Shown in pieces: positions 1 to 9,158 of a DNA stretch of 64,000 nucleotides. The position numbers were made by a program, and so were the translations under genes. Position 1 is the stretch's first letter. Each line of letters begins with the position of its first letter. The stretch covers positions 2,294,001 through 2,358,000 of the forward strand of contig NZ_CP046171.1 in assembly GCF_011801125.1 (NCBI RefSeq). Reading direction: 5' to 3'. The notes beneath the pieces are model-generated. The model had not been told where the DNA came from. It did no database searches and was given only the letters and a program-made list of their open reading frames with translations. The DNA is from Nocardia brasiliensis (GTDB taxonomy: Bacteria > Actinomycetota > Actinomycetes > Mycobacteriales > Mycobacteriaceae).

Positions 1-922
1 CCGCCAATCTGTCGAGCAGCGCGTCCTCGATGGGCAGCGCGCCGGTGCGGCCGGCCGCGGCGCCGTAGATCTTGGCCAGCGCCCTGGCATTGCCGACACC
101 GTTGGAGCCCGGCATCTCCACCTCGAGGAATTCGCGGCGCGTCGCACGCGCCGGAGCGCCGACACGGGGGTTGCTGAGCGCCGAGTAGGCGAGTCCGCGT
201 TTGGCGGCCAGTTGCGCCCCGATCCGCAGCGGGATGTCGCGTTCGTAGCGCAGCGCGTCCAGTCCGCGGGTCGCGGCCATGGTGGCGACGCGCTCGAGCC
301 CGTGCTCGGCGGGCAGGCCGATGAAGAAGTCCAGGCCGAGCGGCTTCGCGAGGTCCTCGGCGAAGATCTGCCCGAGGGTGCGCCCGCGCGGGTCGACCCG
401 GCGCAGCAACTCGCCCTGATACAACCCGAGCGTGATCGCGTGGTAGCCGTGCCTGGTACCCGGCCGCCACGCCGGCTTCTGCGCGGCCAGGATCGTGGCG
501 AGCCTGTCGAGATCCGCGAGCTGCGGCAGCCGCACGATCGGATCCAGTCCGGACAGCCCGGCCTGATGATCGATCAGCTGACGGACTGTCACCGCCGCCT
601 TGCCGTGTGCCGCGAACTCGGGCCAGTACGTCGCCACCGGCTCTTCGTAGTCGAGCAGTCCTTTCGAGACCGCGGTCGCGACCGTGAACGCGGCCAGGCC
701 CTTGGTCGAGGAAAACACCGGGACGATCGTGTCGCGCTCCCACGGCAGTGTTCGACAGCGGTCTCGGTGGCCCGCCCACAGGTCGACCACGGGACGATCG
801 CCCGCGTATACCGCGACCGCCGCTCCGATCTCACCGTGCTGGGCGAAGTTGCGGCGGAATGCGTCGGCGACGGGTCCGAAGCCGGACGCCACCTCGCCGT
901 GGATCGTGGGCGTTTCACTCAT
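1..922 (-). CDS. beta-lactamase-fold serine hydrolase (EstB/class C-like), 3' end outside window
   Basis: The reading frame is open from an ATG at 922 to the left edge, so the C-terminus is missing. The protein belongs to the serine beta-lactamase-like family, whose members are mostly esterases or D-aminopeptidases of unknown substrate. The SxxK nucleophile motif is visible as SSTKG about 75 residues in, followed by a VRQLIDHQAGL segment typical of the family. No signal peptide is evident, so it is probably cytoplasmic. It is divergent from a second, shorter serine hydrolase starting 42 bp away, so the two may share a promoter region. Family assignment is secure; a true beta-lactamase function is unlikely but cannot be excluded from sequence alone. 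Confidence 0.85.
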   Translation of the reverse strand, partial: MSETPTIHGEVASGFGPVADAFRRNFAQHGEIGAAVAVYAGDRPVVDLWAGHRDRCRTLPWERDTIVPVFSSTKGLAAFTVATAVSKGLLDYEEPVATYWPEFAAHGKAAVTVRQLIDHQAGLSGLDPIVRLPQLADLDRLATILAAQKPAWRPGTRHGYHAITLGLYQGELLRRVDPRGRTLGQIFAEDLAKPLGLDFFIGLPAEHGLERVATMAATRGLDALRYERDIPLRIGAQLAAKRGLAYSALSNPRVGAPARATRREFLEVEMPGSNGVGNARALAKIYGAAAGRTGALPIEDALLDRLA

Positions 923-964
923 AGTCGTTCGATGGTATCGGCGGTCGTCTCGTAGGCTCGCGGG

Positions 965-1789
965 GTGCGTGCACTCGAGCAGATCAGGGATTGGCCGGTC
1001 CGGCATGCGGCGGCCGCGGTCGTCGGCGCGGACGGCGCATCGGCGAGCGAGGGCGAGGTCGATCGGGTGTTCCCGCTCGCCTCGGTGACCAAGCCGCTGG
1101 TCGCCTACGCGGTGCTGGTCGCGGTGGAAGAGGGCGCGATCGAGTTGGATCAGCCCGCGGGCCCGGCGGGGTCGACGGTGCGGCACCTGCTTGCGCACAC
1201 CTCCGGCCTCGCCTTCGACACCGATGACATCCAGGCCGCGCCCGGTACCCGCCGGATCTACTCCAGCGCAGGCTTCGAGGTGCTGGCCCGTTTCGTCGCA
1301 GAGCAGACCGGCATCGCCTTCGCGGAGTACCTGCGCGACGCGGTCTTCGCGCCCTTACAGATGAGCGCCTCGGTGCTGACCGGCTCGGCCGGGCACGCGG
1401 CGCGCTCGACTGTCGCCGATCTCACGCGTTTCGCGGCGGAATTGCTGAATCCACAGTTGATCTCCGCGGCTACTCATGCCGAAGCGACATCAGTCCAATT
1501 CCCCGGCCTGAATGGCGTGCTGCCCGGTTATGGTTCGCAGCGTCCGAATGATTGGGGACTCGGCTTCGAGATCCGCGACGGTAAGTCGCCGCACTGGACC
1601 GGAAGCTCGAATTCCTCGGCGACGTTCGGCCATTTCGGGCAGTCCGGCACATTTCTCTGGGTGGACCCCGCGTCGCGGTTGGCGTGTCTGGCATTGGCCG
1701 ACCAGAATTTCGGCGACTGGGCCAGGGCGGCCTGGCCGCCACTCAGCGATGCGGTCATTGCCGAAGCCACACACGCAACACGGGGCTGA
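965..1789 (+). CDS. beta-lactamase-related serine hydrolase
   Basis: This 274-residue protein starts at a GTG. It has an SxTK motif (ASVTKP) about 40 residues in and an HLLAHTSGL segment, both hallmarks of the serine beta-lactamase/penicillin-binding-protein fold. At this length it is a compact single-domain member, shorter than most EstB-type esterases. There is no signal peptide, so it probably acts on a small cytoplasmic ester or amide. It is head-to-head with the larger hydrolase on the minus strand, suggesting common control of two related enzymes. Substrate unknown. Confidence 0.85.
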   Translation: MRALEQIRDWPVRHAAAAVVGADGASASEGEVDRVFPLASVTKPLVAYAVLVAVEEGAIELDQPAGPAGSTVRHLLAHTSGLAFDTDDIQAAPGTRRIYSSAGFEVLARFVAEQTGIAFAEYLRDAVFAPLQMSASVLTGSAGHAARSTVADLTRFAAELLNPQLISAATHAEATSVQFPGLNGVLPGYGSQRPNDWGLGFEIRDGKSPHWTGSSNSSATFGHFGQSGTFLWVDPASRLACLALADQNFGDWARAAWPPLSDAVIAEATHATRG

Positions 1790-1889
1790 AGTAACACATG
1801 TAACATCGGGCACTCCAGTACACTCAGGCAACACCAGCAGGACGGGTCGTTGGGGAAGACGTCCCCCGTCGACGCTGGAGGTGTTAGTG

Positions 1890-2423
1890 GTGCGCGCATC
1901 GAGTCAGTTCGCGGACGTGACGGCGGGTGTGGTGTACATCCACTCGTCGCCCGCCGCGCTGTGCCCGCACGTCGAGTGGGCACTCACCTCGGCCTTGAGT
2001 TCGCCCGCGAAATTGCGCTGGACCGCGCAACCGGCGGACGGCCAATTGCGCGCGACCAGTGAATGGCTCGGACCCGTCGGCACCGCGTCCCGTATCGCGC
2101 AATCGCTGCGCTCCTGGCCGGTGCTCCGATTCGAAGTGACCGAAGACCCCAGCGAAGGCGTCGATGGTGAACGCTATTGTTTTGTGCCCGGATTAGGACT
2201 CTGGCACGGATCGACCAGTGCCAACGGCGACGTGACCCTCGGTGAGATGCGCTTGCGCGCCATGCTGCAAGCCGCGGGCGAACTCGGCAAATACAACAGC
2301 TATGACCTGGCCGCCGAAATCGACCGCGCACTCGGCACCCCGTGGGACGAGGACCTGGAGGTATACCGCTACGGCACCGAATCCGGCGCGGAGGTCACCT
2401 GGTTGCGGCGCGACGTGGGGTAG
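1890..2423 (+). CDS. DUF3145 family protein
   Basis: A 177-residue protein of unknown function, of a family (DUF3145) that I know from mycolic-acid actinobacteria. The family N-terminus RASSQFAD is followed by a VVYIHSSPAALCPHVEW stretch; the region rich in W, H and conserved acidic residues extends to the C-terminus. GTG codons lie at 1881, 1887 and 1890; 1890 is chosen because GGAGG at 1877-1881 then sits 8 nt upstream and the start matches the family. No signal peptide or membrane helix. Not in an evident operon. Confidence 0.85.
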   Translation: MRASSQFADVTAGVVYIHSSPAALCPHVEWALTSALSSPAKLRWTAQPADGQLRATSEWLGPVGTASRIAQSLRSWPVLRFEVTEDPSEGVDGERYCFVPGLGLWHGSTSANGDVTLGEMRLRAMLQAAGELGKYNSYDLAAEIDRALGTPWDEDLEVYRYGTESGAEVTWLRRDVG

Positions 2424-2758
2424 GCGCTGAACGCCCGCGTCGCCGAGGTCGGTTGCACTACACTGCATTTCGACTTGGCGGCGCAGGGTGGGGGATGGAT
2501 GCCCGGCGAATTCTGCGCGGATACCGATCTCGGTTGGGTCGACGGTGTCCGATATTCGGTGGTGCGCACCAGTGTGCCGTGGGAACTGGCTATCGACACC
2601 ATTGTCGTCTCGCTCGGCAGCAGCCTGGGCACCCTGGGGCGGTCGAAGGGGTGGCCAAAGCATGGAACGGCAGCGTGGATCGGGTTCTCGACCATGTGGT
2701 CGTCCTCTGCCGAAAAGTGGCACATGAGATAGTCATCCGTCGCGAGCTCCAGTGGTGT
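2424..2758 (+). other. gap with a possible gene remnant
   Basis: No intact gene is recognised. One frame is open from just after the DUF3145 stop to a TAG near 2732 (TTG possible start at 2475, 85 residues). It holds a plausible protein stretch with Trp- and Gly-rich segments such as GGGWMPGEFCADTDLGW, but I cannot assign a family. It precedes a truncated NTPase, so the whole 2.4-3.4 kb segment looks like decayed sequence. Confidence 0.4.
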
Positions 2759-3289
2759 ATGGAAACGACCGGAATAACCCTGTCCGGCGGTATGGCCAGC
2801 GATCTCGTCGACCCGAATGACGGACTTCCGCTGCCGAGTGACCAACTGGGCTTCGCGCCCTATGTCAGCATGCTCGCCACGGTTATCGCGGATCGGACCA
2901 CGTCGTTGCCGCTCTCGATCGGGGTGTTCGGGGAATGGGGTTCGGGCAAAAGCACATTCATGGCGATGCCGCATGAGCGAATTCGCCTGCTCGCCGGTTC
3001 CGACGCGACGTACTGTGCACACATTGCACAAATCGGGTTCAACTCCTGGCATTACGCGGACACCAATCTATGGGCGAGCTTCGGCGACGAGATCTTCCGC
3101 CGGCTCGCGGGCCCGGACATCGACCCGAAGGAGCAGGCGAAGCAAATTCGCCGGGAAATCGCCGCGCATCTCGGTCAACGAGACCAACTGACCCTCGCCA
3201 CACAGCAGGCAACGGCGACCCGACTACGCGCCGCAGTGGACCGCGCCACCGCCAACCGAGAAACCACCTCCAGCTGTATCAGGGGCTGA
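2759..3289 (+). pseudogene. truncated KAP-family P-loop NTPase
   Basis: The 176-residue frame begins at an ATG and carries a clear Walker A motif, GEWGSGKST, about 60 residues in. It is preceded by a short region that reads like the N-terminus of KAP-type NTPases (IADRTTSLPLSIGVFG) and followed by a WHYAD motif. KAP NTPases are usually 500 residues or more and need Walker B and C-terminal segments, which are absent here. The frame stops at 3287-3289, but another frame continues with protein-like sequence (LRTWLPRVRRFSYTLAAGEW) to about 3435. This suggests deletion plus frameshift. KAP proteins are membrane-associated and often mobile or defence-linked; this copy is probably dead. Confidence 0.65.
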
Positions 3290-3418
3290 TCGGGCTCTCC
3301 GCGAATATGGAGTTCACCGATCCGGCGGTGCTGCGAACGTGGCTGCCGCGGGTTCGGCGGTTCTCCTACACCCTGGCGGCGGGGGAGTGGGCCGCGGCGG
3401 CGGTGCTACCCTCCGTGA

Positions 3419-3820
3419 GTGTCGAACGCGGTTGATCGAAAACAGAGAATAGTCAATGCCATTCAGCGGCGGATCGCCAATCCGATCAGAACTCGGATGC
3501 CCAATCAGGAACTGCTGGAGACCATCGGCCGGGTGAGCGGCGAGCCGCGGCTCACGCCCATCGGCGGACGGTTGATCGACGGCTCCTTCTGGCTCGTCTC
3601 CGAGTTCGGCGACCGGTCGCAGTACGTCCGCAACATCATGGCGAACCCCCAGGTCCGCGTGCGCCTGCGGGGCGAGTGGCATGCGGGCACGGCCCACCTG
3701 CTCCCCGACCACGACCCGATCGCCCTGCTCGAGAAGCTGCCGAAGGGCAACAGTGCGGGCGTGCGGCTGCTCGGCAACAACCTGCTGAGCATTCGCATCG
3801 ATCTCACCCCGACGAGCTAG
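3419..3820 (+). CDS. nitroreductase/deazaflavin-dependent oxidoreductase family protein
   Basis: A 133-residue protein of the Ddn-like split-barrel family (DUF385), whose members bind F420 or FMN and reduce diverse substrates. The family signature appears as GRVSGEPRLTPIGG followed by DGSFWLVSEFGDRSQYV and a NPQVRVRLRGEWH segment. The GTG at 3419 is used; the reading frame of the upstream NTPase remnant runs over it. The gene ends tail-to-tail with the minus-strand FAH-family gene, sharing 4 bp (3817-3820). F420 use is inferred from the actinobacterial family, not visible directly. Confidence 0.85.
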   Translation: MSNAVDRKQRIVNAIQRRIANPIRTRMPNQELLETIGRVSGEPRLTPIGGRLIDGSFWLVSEFGDRSQYVRNIMANPQVRVRLRGEWHAGTAHLLPDHDPIALLEKLPKGNSAGVRLLGNNLLSIRIDLTPTS

Positions 3821-4593
3821 GGCATCTGCCTTCCGCTCTCGTGCTCCCGGCGGTCCACCACGGTGTTGCGGAGGGTGCCGACGGTGGCGATGTCGACCTC
3901 CACGACATCGCCGGGCTCCATCGGGCCGACGCCTGCGGGGCTGCCGGTGAGCAGAATGTCGCCGGGGCTCAGGGTGATCCAGCGGGTGGCGAAGGCCAGT
4001 AGCGCGCCGACGCCGAAGACCATGTCGGCGACCGCGGCCTGCTGGACCACCCGGCCGTTGCGGCGGGTGGTGAGGTGCAGGGCCGAGGGATCGGGGATAT
4101 CGGTCTCGATCCACGGCCCCAACGGGCAGAAGGTGTCCGCGCTTTTGGCGCGTGCCCATTGGCCGTCGGAGCGCCAGTCGTCGGCGGTGACATCGTTGGC
4201 ACAGGTGTAGCCGAGGATGTAGTCCGCGGCCCGATCCGCAGGCACATCGCGTGCCGTGCGTCCGATGACGACGGCGAGTTCGCCTTCGTACTCCAGCCGC
4301 CGCACCTCGGCGGGCCGCAGGATCGCCGCGTCCGGATCGGCAATCGCGTTGGGGGCCTTGAGAAACAGCGACGGACGCTGCGGCCGGGGCCGCCCCTTCT
4401 CGATGATCTGGCCCGGGTAGTTGCTTCCGGCGCAGACGATCGTGCGCGGTTCGCAGGGCGCCAACAGGGTCAGCTCGGCCAGGTCGCCTGCCTTCGTGCC
4501 GGGTTCGTTCTCGGGTGAAAGACTGTGCACCACATCGTCTATGACGACGCCGCGCGCCACCTGACCATCGCGGGCAAAGCGGACGATACGCAT
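3817..4593 (-). CDS. fumarylacetoacetate hydrolase-family protein
   Basis: A 258-residue member of the FAH superfamily. These enzymes use a divalent metal to hydrolyse, decarboxylate or isomerise 2-oxo acids. The metal-binding pattern is present as EYEGELAVVIG and, about 30 residues later, GYTCANDVTADDW. The C-terminal TGSPAGVGPMEPGDVVEV segment is typical. The start at 4593 has an AGGAGA Shine-Dalgarno sequence. It is the last gene of a minus-strand run (aminotransferase, MFS, FAD/Fe-S dehydrogenase, FAH), 8 bp after its neighbour, so its substrate is probably a 2-oxo acid linked to that pathway. The exact reaction is unknown. Confidence 0.88.
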   Translation of the reverse strand: MRIVRFARDGQVARGVVIDDVVHSLSPENEPGTKAGDLAELTLLAPCEPRTIVCAGSNYPGQIIEKGRPRPQRPSLFLKAPNAIADPDAAILRPAEVRRLEYEGELAVVIGRTARDVPADRAADYILGYTCANDVTADDWRSDGQWARAKSADTFCPLGPWIETDIPDPSALHLTTRRNGRVVQQAAVADMVFGVGALLAFATRWITLSPGDILLTGSPAGVGPMEPGDVVEVDIATVGTLRNTVVDRREHESGRQMP

Positions 4594-4601
4594 GCTGTCT
4601 C

Positions 4602-7541
4602 CTAGTTCGGTCCGGCCAGTGCCGCGCGCACCAATTCGACCGGATGCCACGCTGTGCGGCCCGCACCGTGAAAGATCTGCTGCCTACAGGAAACCCCGGT
4701 TGCCGCCACGATCGTGTCCGCCGGTTCCGCGGCCAGCGCGGGGAAGAGTCGATCGCCGCCGACCGTCATCGAAGTCTCGTAGTGCTCGGACTCGAAGCCG
4801 AACGAGCCCGCCATGCCGCAGCATCCGGAGTTGATCTCCTCGACCCGCACACCCGGAATGCGGCGCAGTAGCGCCATGGTCGCGGCGGTGCCGACCTCGG
4901 CTTTCTGATGGCAATGCCCGTGGAAGACGATCCGGCGTCCGGCGAAGCCGGTATCCAGGGTCAGCCTGCCCGCGTCGATCGCCTCGACCAGCAGCTCCTC
5001 CACTTGTTTGACCCGGGCCGCGACCGCGCGCACCGCGTCCACGTCGGGCACCAGCGCCGCGTGCTCGTCGCGCAGCATGAACAGGCACGACGGCTCGCAC
5101 CCGACGATCGGGGGTCCCGGCTCGGTACGCGAGGTGAGCGAATCAATCAGTCCCATAGCCTTTTTCCGTGCGTCGTCCAGCAACCCCTTCGACATGCTGG
5201 AACGGCCGCAGCAGCCGCCGCTCGCGAGTTCGACCCGCCACCCCGCCAGCTCCAGCAGTTCGATGGCGGCCATGCCGATGTGTGGTTCGGTGTAGGTGGT
5301 GAACGAGTCGGCGAGCCAGTTGACGGTGCCGAGCGCCGCGGGCGCCGCGGGTGTGCTCCGCCGATACTTGCGGAAGCAGCGAATCAGGTTGGCCCGCTGG
5401 AAGGTCGGTAGTGGCCGCGCGACGGTGATGCCGAGCGCGCGGTCCAGCAGCAGCCGCGCGAAGCCGCTCCGTCCCGGCAGATTCGACAGCGGCGCGGTCG
5501 CCGAGCCGATTCGGTTGAGTGTGCGGATCGAGCCGAAAATCCGGGAGCGCAACGGAGTTCCGTGGATATCGTGATGGTGTGCCAGGGACTCGGCCTTGAG
5601 TGAGGCCATGTCCACGCTCATCGGGCACTCGTTCTTGCACGCTTTGCACATCAGGCACAGGTCGAGGATCTCGTGCAGCCGTTCGTCGCCGAGCGCGGCA
5701 TGTGGGTCCGGCTCCGAGAGCGCCTTCACCAGTGCGTTGGCCCGGCCGCGGGTGGCGTGCTCCTCGTTCTTGGTCGCGATGTAGGACGGGCACATCACGC
5801 CGGTGGTCGCTTTGCGGCACAGGCCGATGTTCATGCAGCGATCCGCCGCGCCGCGCATGCCGCCGACGACCTCGAACTTCAGGGCGGTGGTCAGCGGCGG
5901 CGCGGGCGGCAGCGCGTCCCGGTCGCGCAGATTGTCGGTCATCGATGGCGCGTCGACGATCTTGCCGGGATTCATGATGTTGCCGGGATCGAAGAGCCGC
6001 TTGACCTTTCGCATCGCCTCGTACAGTTCGTCGCCGAAGATCTCCCGATTGAACTCGCTGCGGGCCAGCCCGTCGCCGTGTTCGCTGGAGTTCACCCCGC
6101 CGTATTCGGCGACGAGGTCCTTGACCGCCTCGGCGACGGCGCGCATCTTGGCCACCTCATCGGGCTCGGTGAGATCGACGAACGGCCGGATGTGCAGACA
6201 GCCGACCGAGCAGTGCCCGTAGAACCCCGCCTCCATGTGGTGCTCGTCGAGAATCGCCTTGAACCGCCTGGTGTATTCGGCCAGGTGCACCGGATCCACG
6301 GCGGTGTCCTCGACGAAGGCGAGCGGGCGGCGGGTGCCCTCGCCCGCGGCCATCAGCAGGCCGAGGCTGGACTTGCGGACCTTCAGCAGGGCCGTCTGGT
6401 CGGCGGGGGTGACCGCACGCAGCGTGTGATAGCCGTGGCCGTTGCGCCGCCAGAGTGCTTCCAGCCGGTCCAGATCGGCGATCAAGCGCGCCTCGTCGTC
6501 ACCGCTGAACGAGACGAACAACAGCGCACCGGGATCGCCGACCAGGATGGTGCCGAGGTCGGCGTATTCGAGTTTCTGCCTGGACAATTCGAGAATGGTG
6601 CGGTCCATCAGCTCTACCTGGGCGGGGTCGCAGCCGAGCGCGTCGGTGGTGGCCGCGATGGCGCGCGCGGTATCGGTGAAGTGCCCGACGGCATATACCG
6701 TGCGCGCCGGCTTGGGCACCAGGTCCACCAGGGCGTGGGTGACGATCACCAGGGTGCCTTCGGCGCCGACCACGAACTTGGCCAGATCGAACGGCCGATC
6801 GGCGCCGAAGCCGACCAACCGGTCGAGCCGATACCCGCCCGCCCGGCGCCAGAAGGTGGGCATCCCGGCCTTGATGGCGTCCTCCTCGGCCACGACGAGG
6901 TCCGAAAGTTCCTGGTATATCCGTCCTTCGAGGGTCCGCGCGGCGGCGCGGCGCTCGCGCTCCGGCTCGTCGACCGGTTCCAGTCGGGCGCGCGAGCCAT
7001 CGGCGAGTATCACGTCGAGCGCCCGCACGTGATCGATCGTCATGCCGTAGTTCAGCGAACCGCTGCCCGCGGAGTTGTTACCGATCATGCCGCCGATGGT
7101 GGCGCGGTTGCTGGTCGAGGTGTCGGGTCCGAACATCAACCCGTGGGCGGCGGCGGCCTGGTTGAGCTGGTCCTGCACCACGCCGACCTCGACCAGCGCG
7201 GTGCGGGCCACCGGGTCCAGCCGCACGATTCGATTCATGTGCCTGGACAGGTCGAGCACCAGGCCGGGGCCGATGGTCTGCCCGGCCAGGCTGGTACCCG
7301 CGCCACGCGCCACGATCGGCACCCCGAGTGCGCCGGCCGCCCGCACCGCCGCGGCGACGTCGTCGGCGTCGCGGGGAAAGGCAACGCCCACAGGCGCTAT
7401 CGAGTACATGCTGGCATCGCGGGCGAAGATGTGGCGGGTGTAATCGTCGAAAGCCACCTCGCCGGACATGGTTTCGCGCAGGCTGCGCTCCAGCCGGGTC
7501 GATAGATCGGCGGTGATGTCGCCGATAGTGGAGGGATTCAT
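4602..7541 (-). CDS. FAD-linked oxidase/(Fe-S) fusion dehydrogenase (GlcD + GlpC-like, D-2-hydroxyacid type)
   Basis: A 979-residue fusion. The N-terminal half is a PCMH-type FAD domain with VARGAGTSLAGQ and later a GHCSVGCLHIRP motif. It is followed by a ferredoxin-like segment with cysteines in CMNIGLCRK and CLMCKACKNECPM. The C-terminal part has two CCG-type cysteine clusters (GGCCGRS and GCCGMAG). This architecture is known from D-lactate, glycolate and D-2-hydroxyglutarate dehydrogenases passing electrons to the respiratory chain. The start at 7541 has AGAAGGA upstream. Lying between an MFS transporter and an FAH protein in the glyoxylate locus, it probably oxidises a 2-hydroxy acid such as glycolate or D-lactate; the substrate is inferred. 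Confidence 0.88.
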   Translation of the reverse strand: MNPSTIGDITADLSTRLERSLRETMSGEVAFDDYTRHIFARDASMYSIAPVGVAFPRDADDVAAAVRAAGALGVPIVARGAGTSLAGQTIGPGLVLDLSRHMNRIVRLDPVARTALVEVGVVQDQLNQAAAAHGLMFGPDTSTSNRATIGGMIGNNSAGSGSLNYGMTIDHVRALDVILADGSRARLEPVDEPERERRAAARTLEGRIYQELSDLVVAEEDAIKAGMPTFWRRAGGYRLDRLVGFGADRPFDLAKFVVGAEGTLVIVTHALVDLVPKPARTVYAVGHFTDTARAIAATTDALGCDPAQVELMDRTILELSRQKLEYADLGTILVGDPGALLFVSFSGDDEARLIADLDRLEALWRRNGHGYHTLRAVTPADQTALLKVRKSSLGLLMAAGEGTRRPLAFVEDTAVDPVHLAEYTRRFKAILDEHHMEAGFYGHCSVGCLHIRPFVDLTEPDEVAKMRAVAEAVKDLVAEYGGVNSSEHGDGLARSEFNREIFGDELYEAMRKVKRLFDPGNIMNPGKIVDAPSMTDNLRDRDALPPAPPLTTALKFEVVGGMRGAADRCMNIGLCRKATTGVMCPSYIATKNEEHATRGRANALVKALSEPDPHAALGDERLHEILDLCLMCKACKNECPMSVDMASLKAESLAHHHDIHGTPLRSRIFGSIRTLNRIGSATAPLSNLPGRSGFARLLLDRALGITVARPLPTFQRANLIRCFRKYRRSTPAAPAALGTVNWLADSFTTYTEPHIGMAAIELLELAGWRVELASGGCCGRSSMSKGLLDDARKKAMGLIDSLTSRTEPGPPIVGCEPSCLFMLRDEHAALVPDVDAVRAVAARVKQVEELLVEAIDAGRLTLDTGFAGRRIVFHGHCHQKAEVGTAATMALLRRIPGVRVEEINSGCCGMAGSFGFESEHYETSMTVGGDRLFPALAAEPADTIVAATGVSCRQQIFHGAGRTAWHPVELVRAALAGPN

Positions 7542-7612
7542 CGAGATTCCTTCTGATCTGTGGAGGTTCGCCGGAGGGCGGCCGACCCGGTCTCGGGCCG
7601 GCCGCCGCGAGC

Positions 7613-8974
7613 TCAGCCCAGCGACGCTCGATCCGGCGCCGGTTGCTGGGCGGGTTCGATCCGGGCCGTCGGTATCGGGTCCGGTTCGATCGGCGCCGAT
7701 CGCGTTGCCGCACGCAACTTCTTGCGCAAGGTCAGCACAAGCAGTGCGGCCGTGCCGAATACCCCGCCGAAGAAGGCCTGGGTGAGCGCGTATCCGCCGC
7801 CGCTGAGATCGCTGAGCCAGCCGCCGATATAGGGCCCGAAGAAGCTGCCGAGATTGCCGACGCCGTTGATCAGACCCAGGCCCGCGCCCGCCGCCGCGAC
7901 CGGAACCAGCTTGGTGACCGTCGCCCAGAACGGCCCGTACCAGGCGATCGATGCGGCGGTGCCGAGGATCATGGCCCCGAGCACCAACCACTTCTGTTGC
8001 GGGGAAATCAAACTCGCGCCACCGAGAATGATCGCCGCCGAACCGAGTACCAGCGACATGTGCGCGATGTGCCCACCGCGCTTGTCCGCGGACCGGCCGA
8101 TGAGAATGATGGCGAGGCCCGCCGCGAGCTGCGGCAGTATCGCGACCAGGCCCACCTTCATGTCGGTGTGGAACGCCTTCTTCAGCACGCTCGGCAGCCA
8201 CAGCGTGAGCCCGAGCAAGCCCATCTGCGTGAGCGTGTAGATCAGCGCGAAGTGCCAGACGATCCGGCTCGTGAACGCGGCCTTGAAGGTGCCGCGGTGT
8301 TGCAGCGGTTCGCCTTCCTCGAGCCGGGATCGCTCGATGTGGTCGCGTTCGGCGCTCGACAACCAGCCCGCTTTGGCTGGCGTATCACGGATCACCGCGA
8401 GCCACGCGATGAGCCCCACGACCAGCGGCGCGCCGCCCTGGATGAGGAACATCCAGCGCCAGTCGGTGTAGGTCAGCAGGATGCCGGAGAACGGCGCGGC
8501 GACGATCGCCGCGATTGGTGTGTACAGCTTGAAAATCGCGTAGGCCCTACCGCGCTCGGCGAACGGGAACCACGACCGGATGGTGGCCATCAGCGCGGGC
8601 TGCACGCCGCCTTCGGCCACCCCGAGCAGGAATCGGGCCAGCAGCAGCTGGCCGACGGAGTTGGTGAAGCCCTGCGCCATCGCCGCGACGCTCCACAGCA
8701 CCATCAGGATCGCGATCCACTTTCTGGCACTCCACCTTTCGGCCATGTACCCGCCGGGGATCTGCAACAGCAGATAACCCCAGAAGAAGATGCCGCTGGC
8801 GAGGCCCTGTTGTGCCTTGGTGAGTCCCATATCGGTTTCGAGATGGGGGAGCGCGAAGCTGATGTTGGTCCGGTCGATGTAGCAGATGACGTAGATGAAG
8901 ACGACGACCGGCAAAATATAGGTCCAGCGCTTCATTTCGGAGAGACGCCGGATGGGAGAGGTCCGCTCGGACAA
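7613..8974 (-). CDS. MFS transporter, anion:cation symporter family
   Basis: A 453-residue protein with about 12 hydrophobic segments. The motif CYIDRTNISFALP near the N-terminus and the GYMAERWSARK loop are typical of the ACS family, which imports carboxylates such as galactonate, phthalate or tartrate. The start is a TTG at 8974, supported by a strong AGGAGG 7 nt upstream; no ATG fits better. It follows the aminotransferase gene and precedes the FAD/Fe-S dehydrogenase, so it probably imports an organic acid used by this operon. Confidence 0.88.
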   Translation of the reverse strand: MSERTSPIRRLSEMKRWTYILPVVVFIYVICYIDRTNISFALPHLETDMGLTKAQQGLASGIFFWGYLLLQIPGGYMAERWSARKWIAILMVLWSVAAMAQGFTNSVGQLLLARFLLGVAEGGVQPALMATIRSWFPFAERGRAYAIFKLYTPIAAIVAAPFSGILLTYTDWRWMFLIQGGAPLVVGLIAWLAVIRDTPAKAGWLSSAERDHIERSRLEEGEPLQHRGTFKAAFTSRIVWHFALIYTLTQMGLLGLTLWLPSVLKKAFHTDMKVGLVAILPQLAAGLAIILIGRSADKRGGHIAHMSLVLGSAAIILGGASLISPQQKWLVLGAMILGTAASIAWYGPFWATVTKLVPVAAAGAGLGLINGVGNLGSFFGPYIGGWLSDLSGGGYALTQAFFGGVFGTAALLVLTLRKKLRAATRSAPIEPDPIPTARIEPAQQPAPDRASLG

Positions 8975-9158
8975 CGACCTACCTCCTCGTAGGTGACCGG
9001 CGCGATCGGCGCCGGTGGAATTCGGATCCCGGATCGCGCAGGAGCCGGGCGGAGTCGCTCGTGGCGGAGCATCGAGAGTCGAGCAGGAGGCTGTCGAAGC
9101 GGGGGGCCCAGCTGGGAGCGAAAAAGAGGTGACGAGAACGGTTTCGGTGCAGGCCGCG

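Noticed and set aside
5673..7505. 610-codon plus-strand frame opposite the FAD/Fe-S dehydrogenase
   Set aside because: The minus-strand reading has full catalytic motifs; the plus reading has none.
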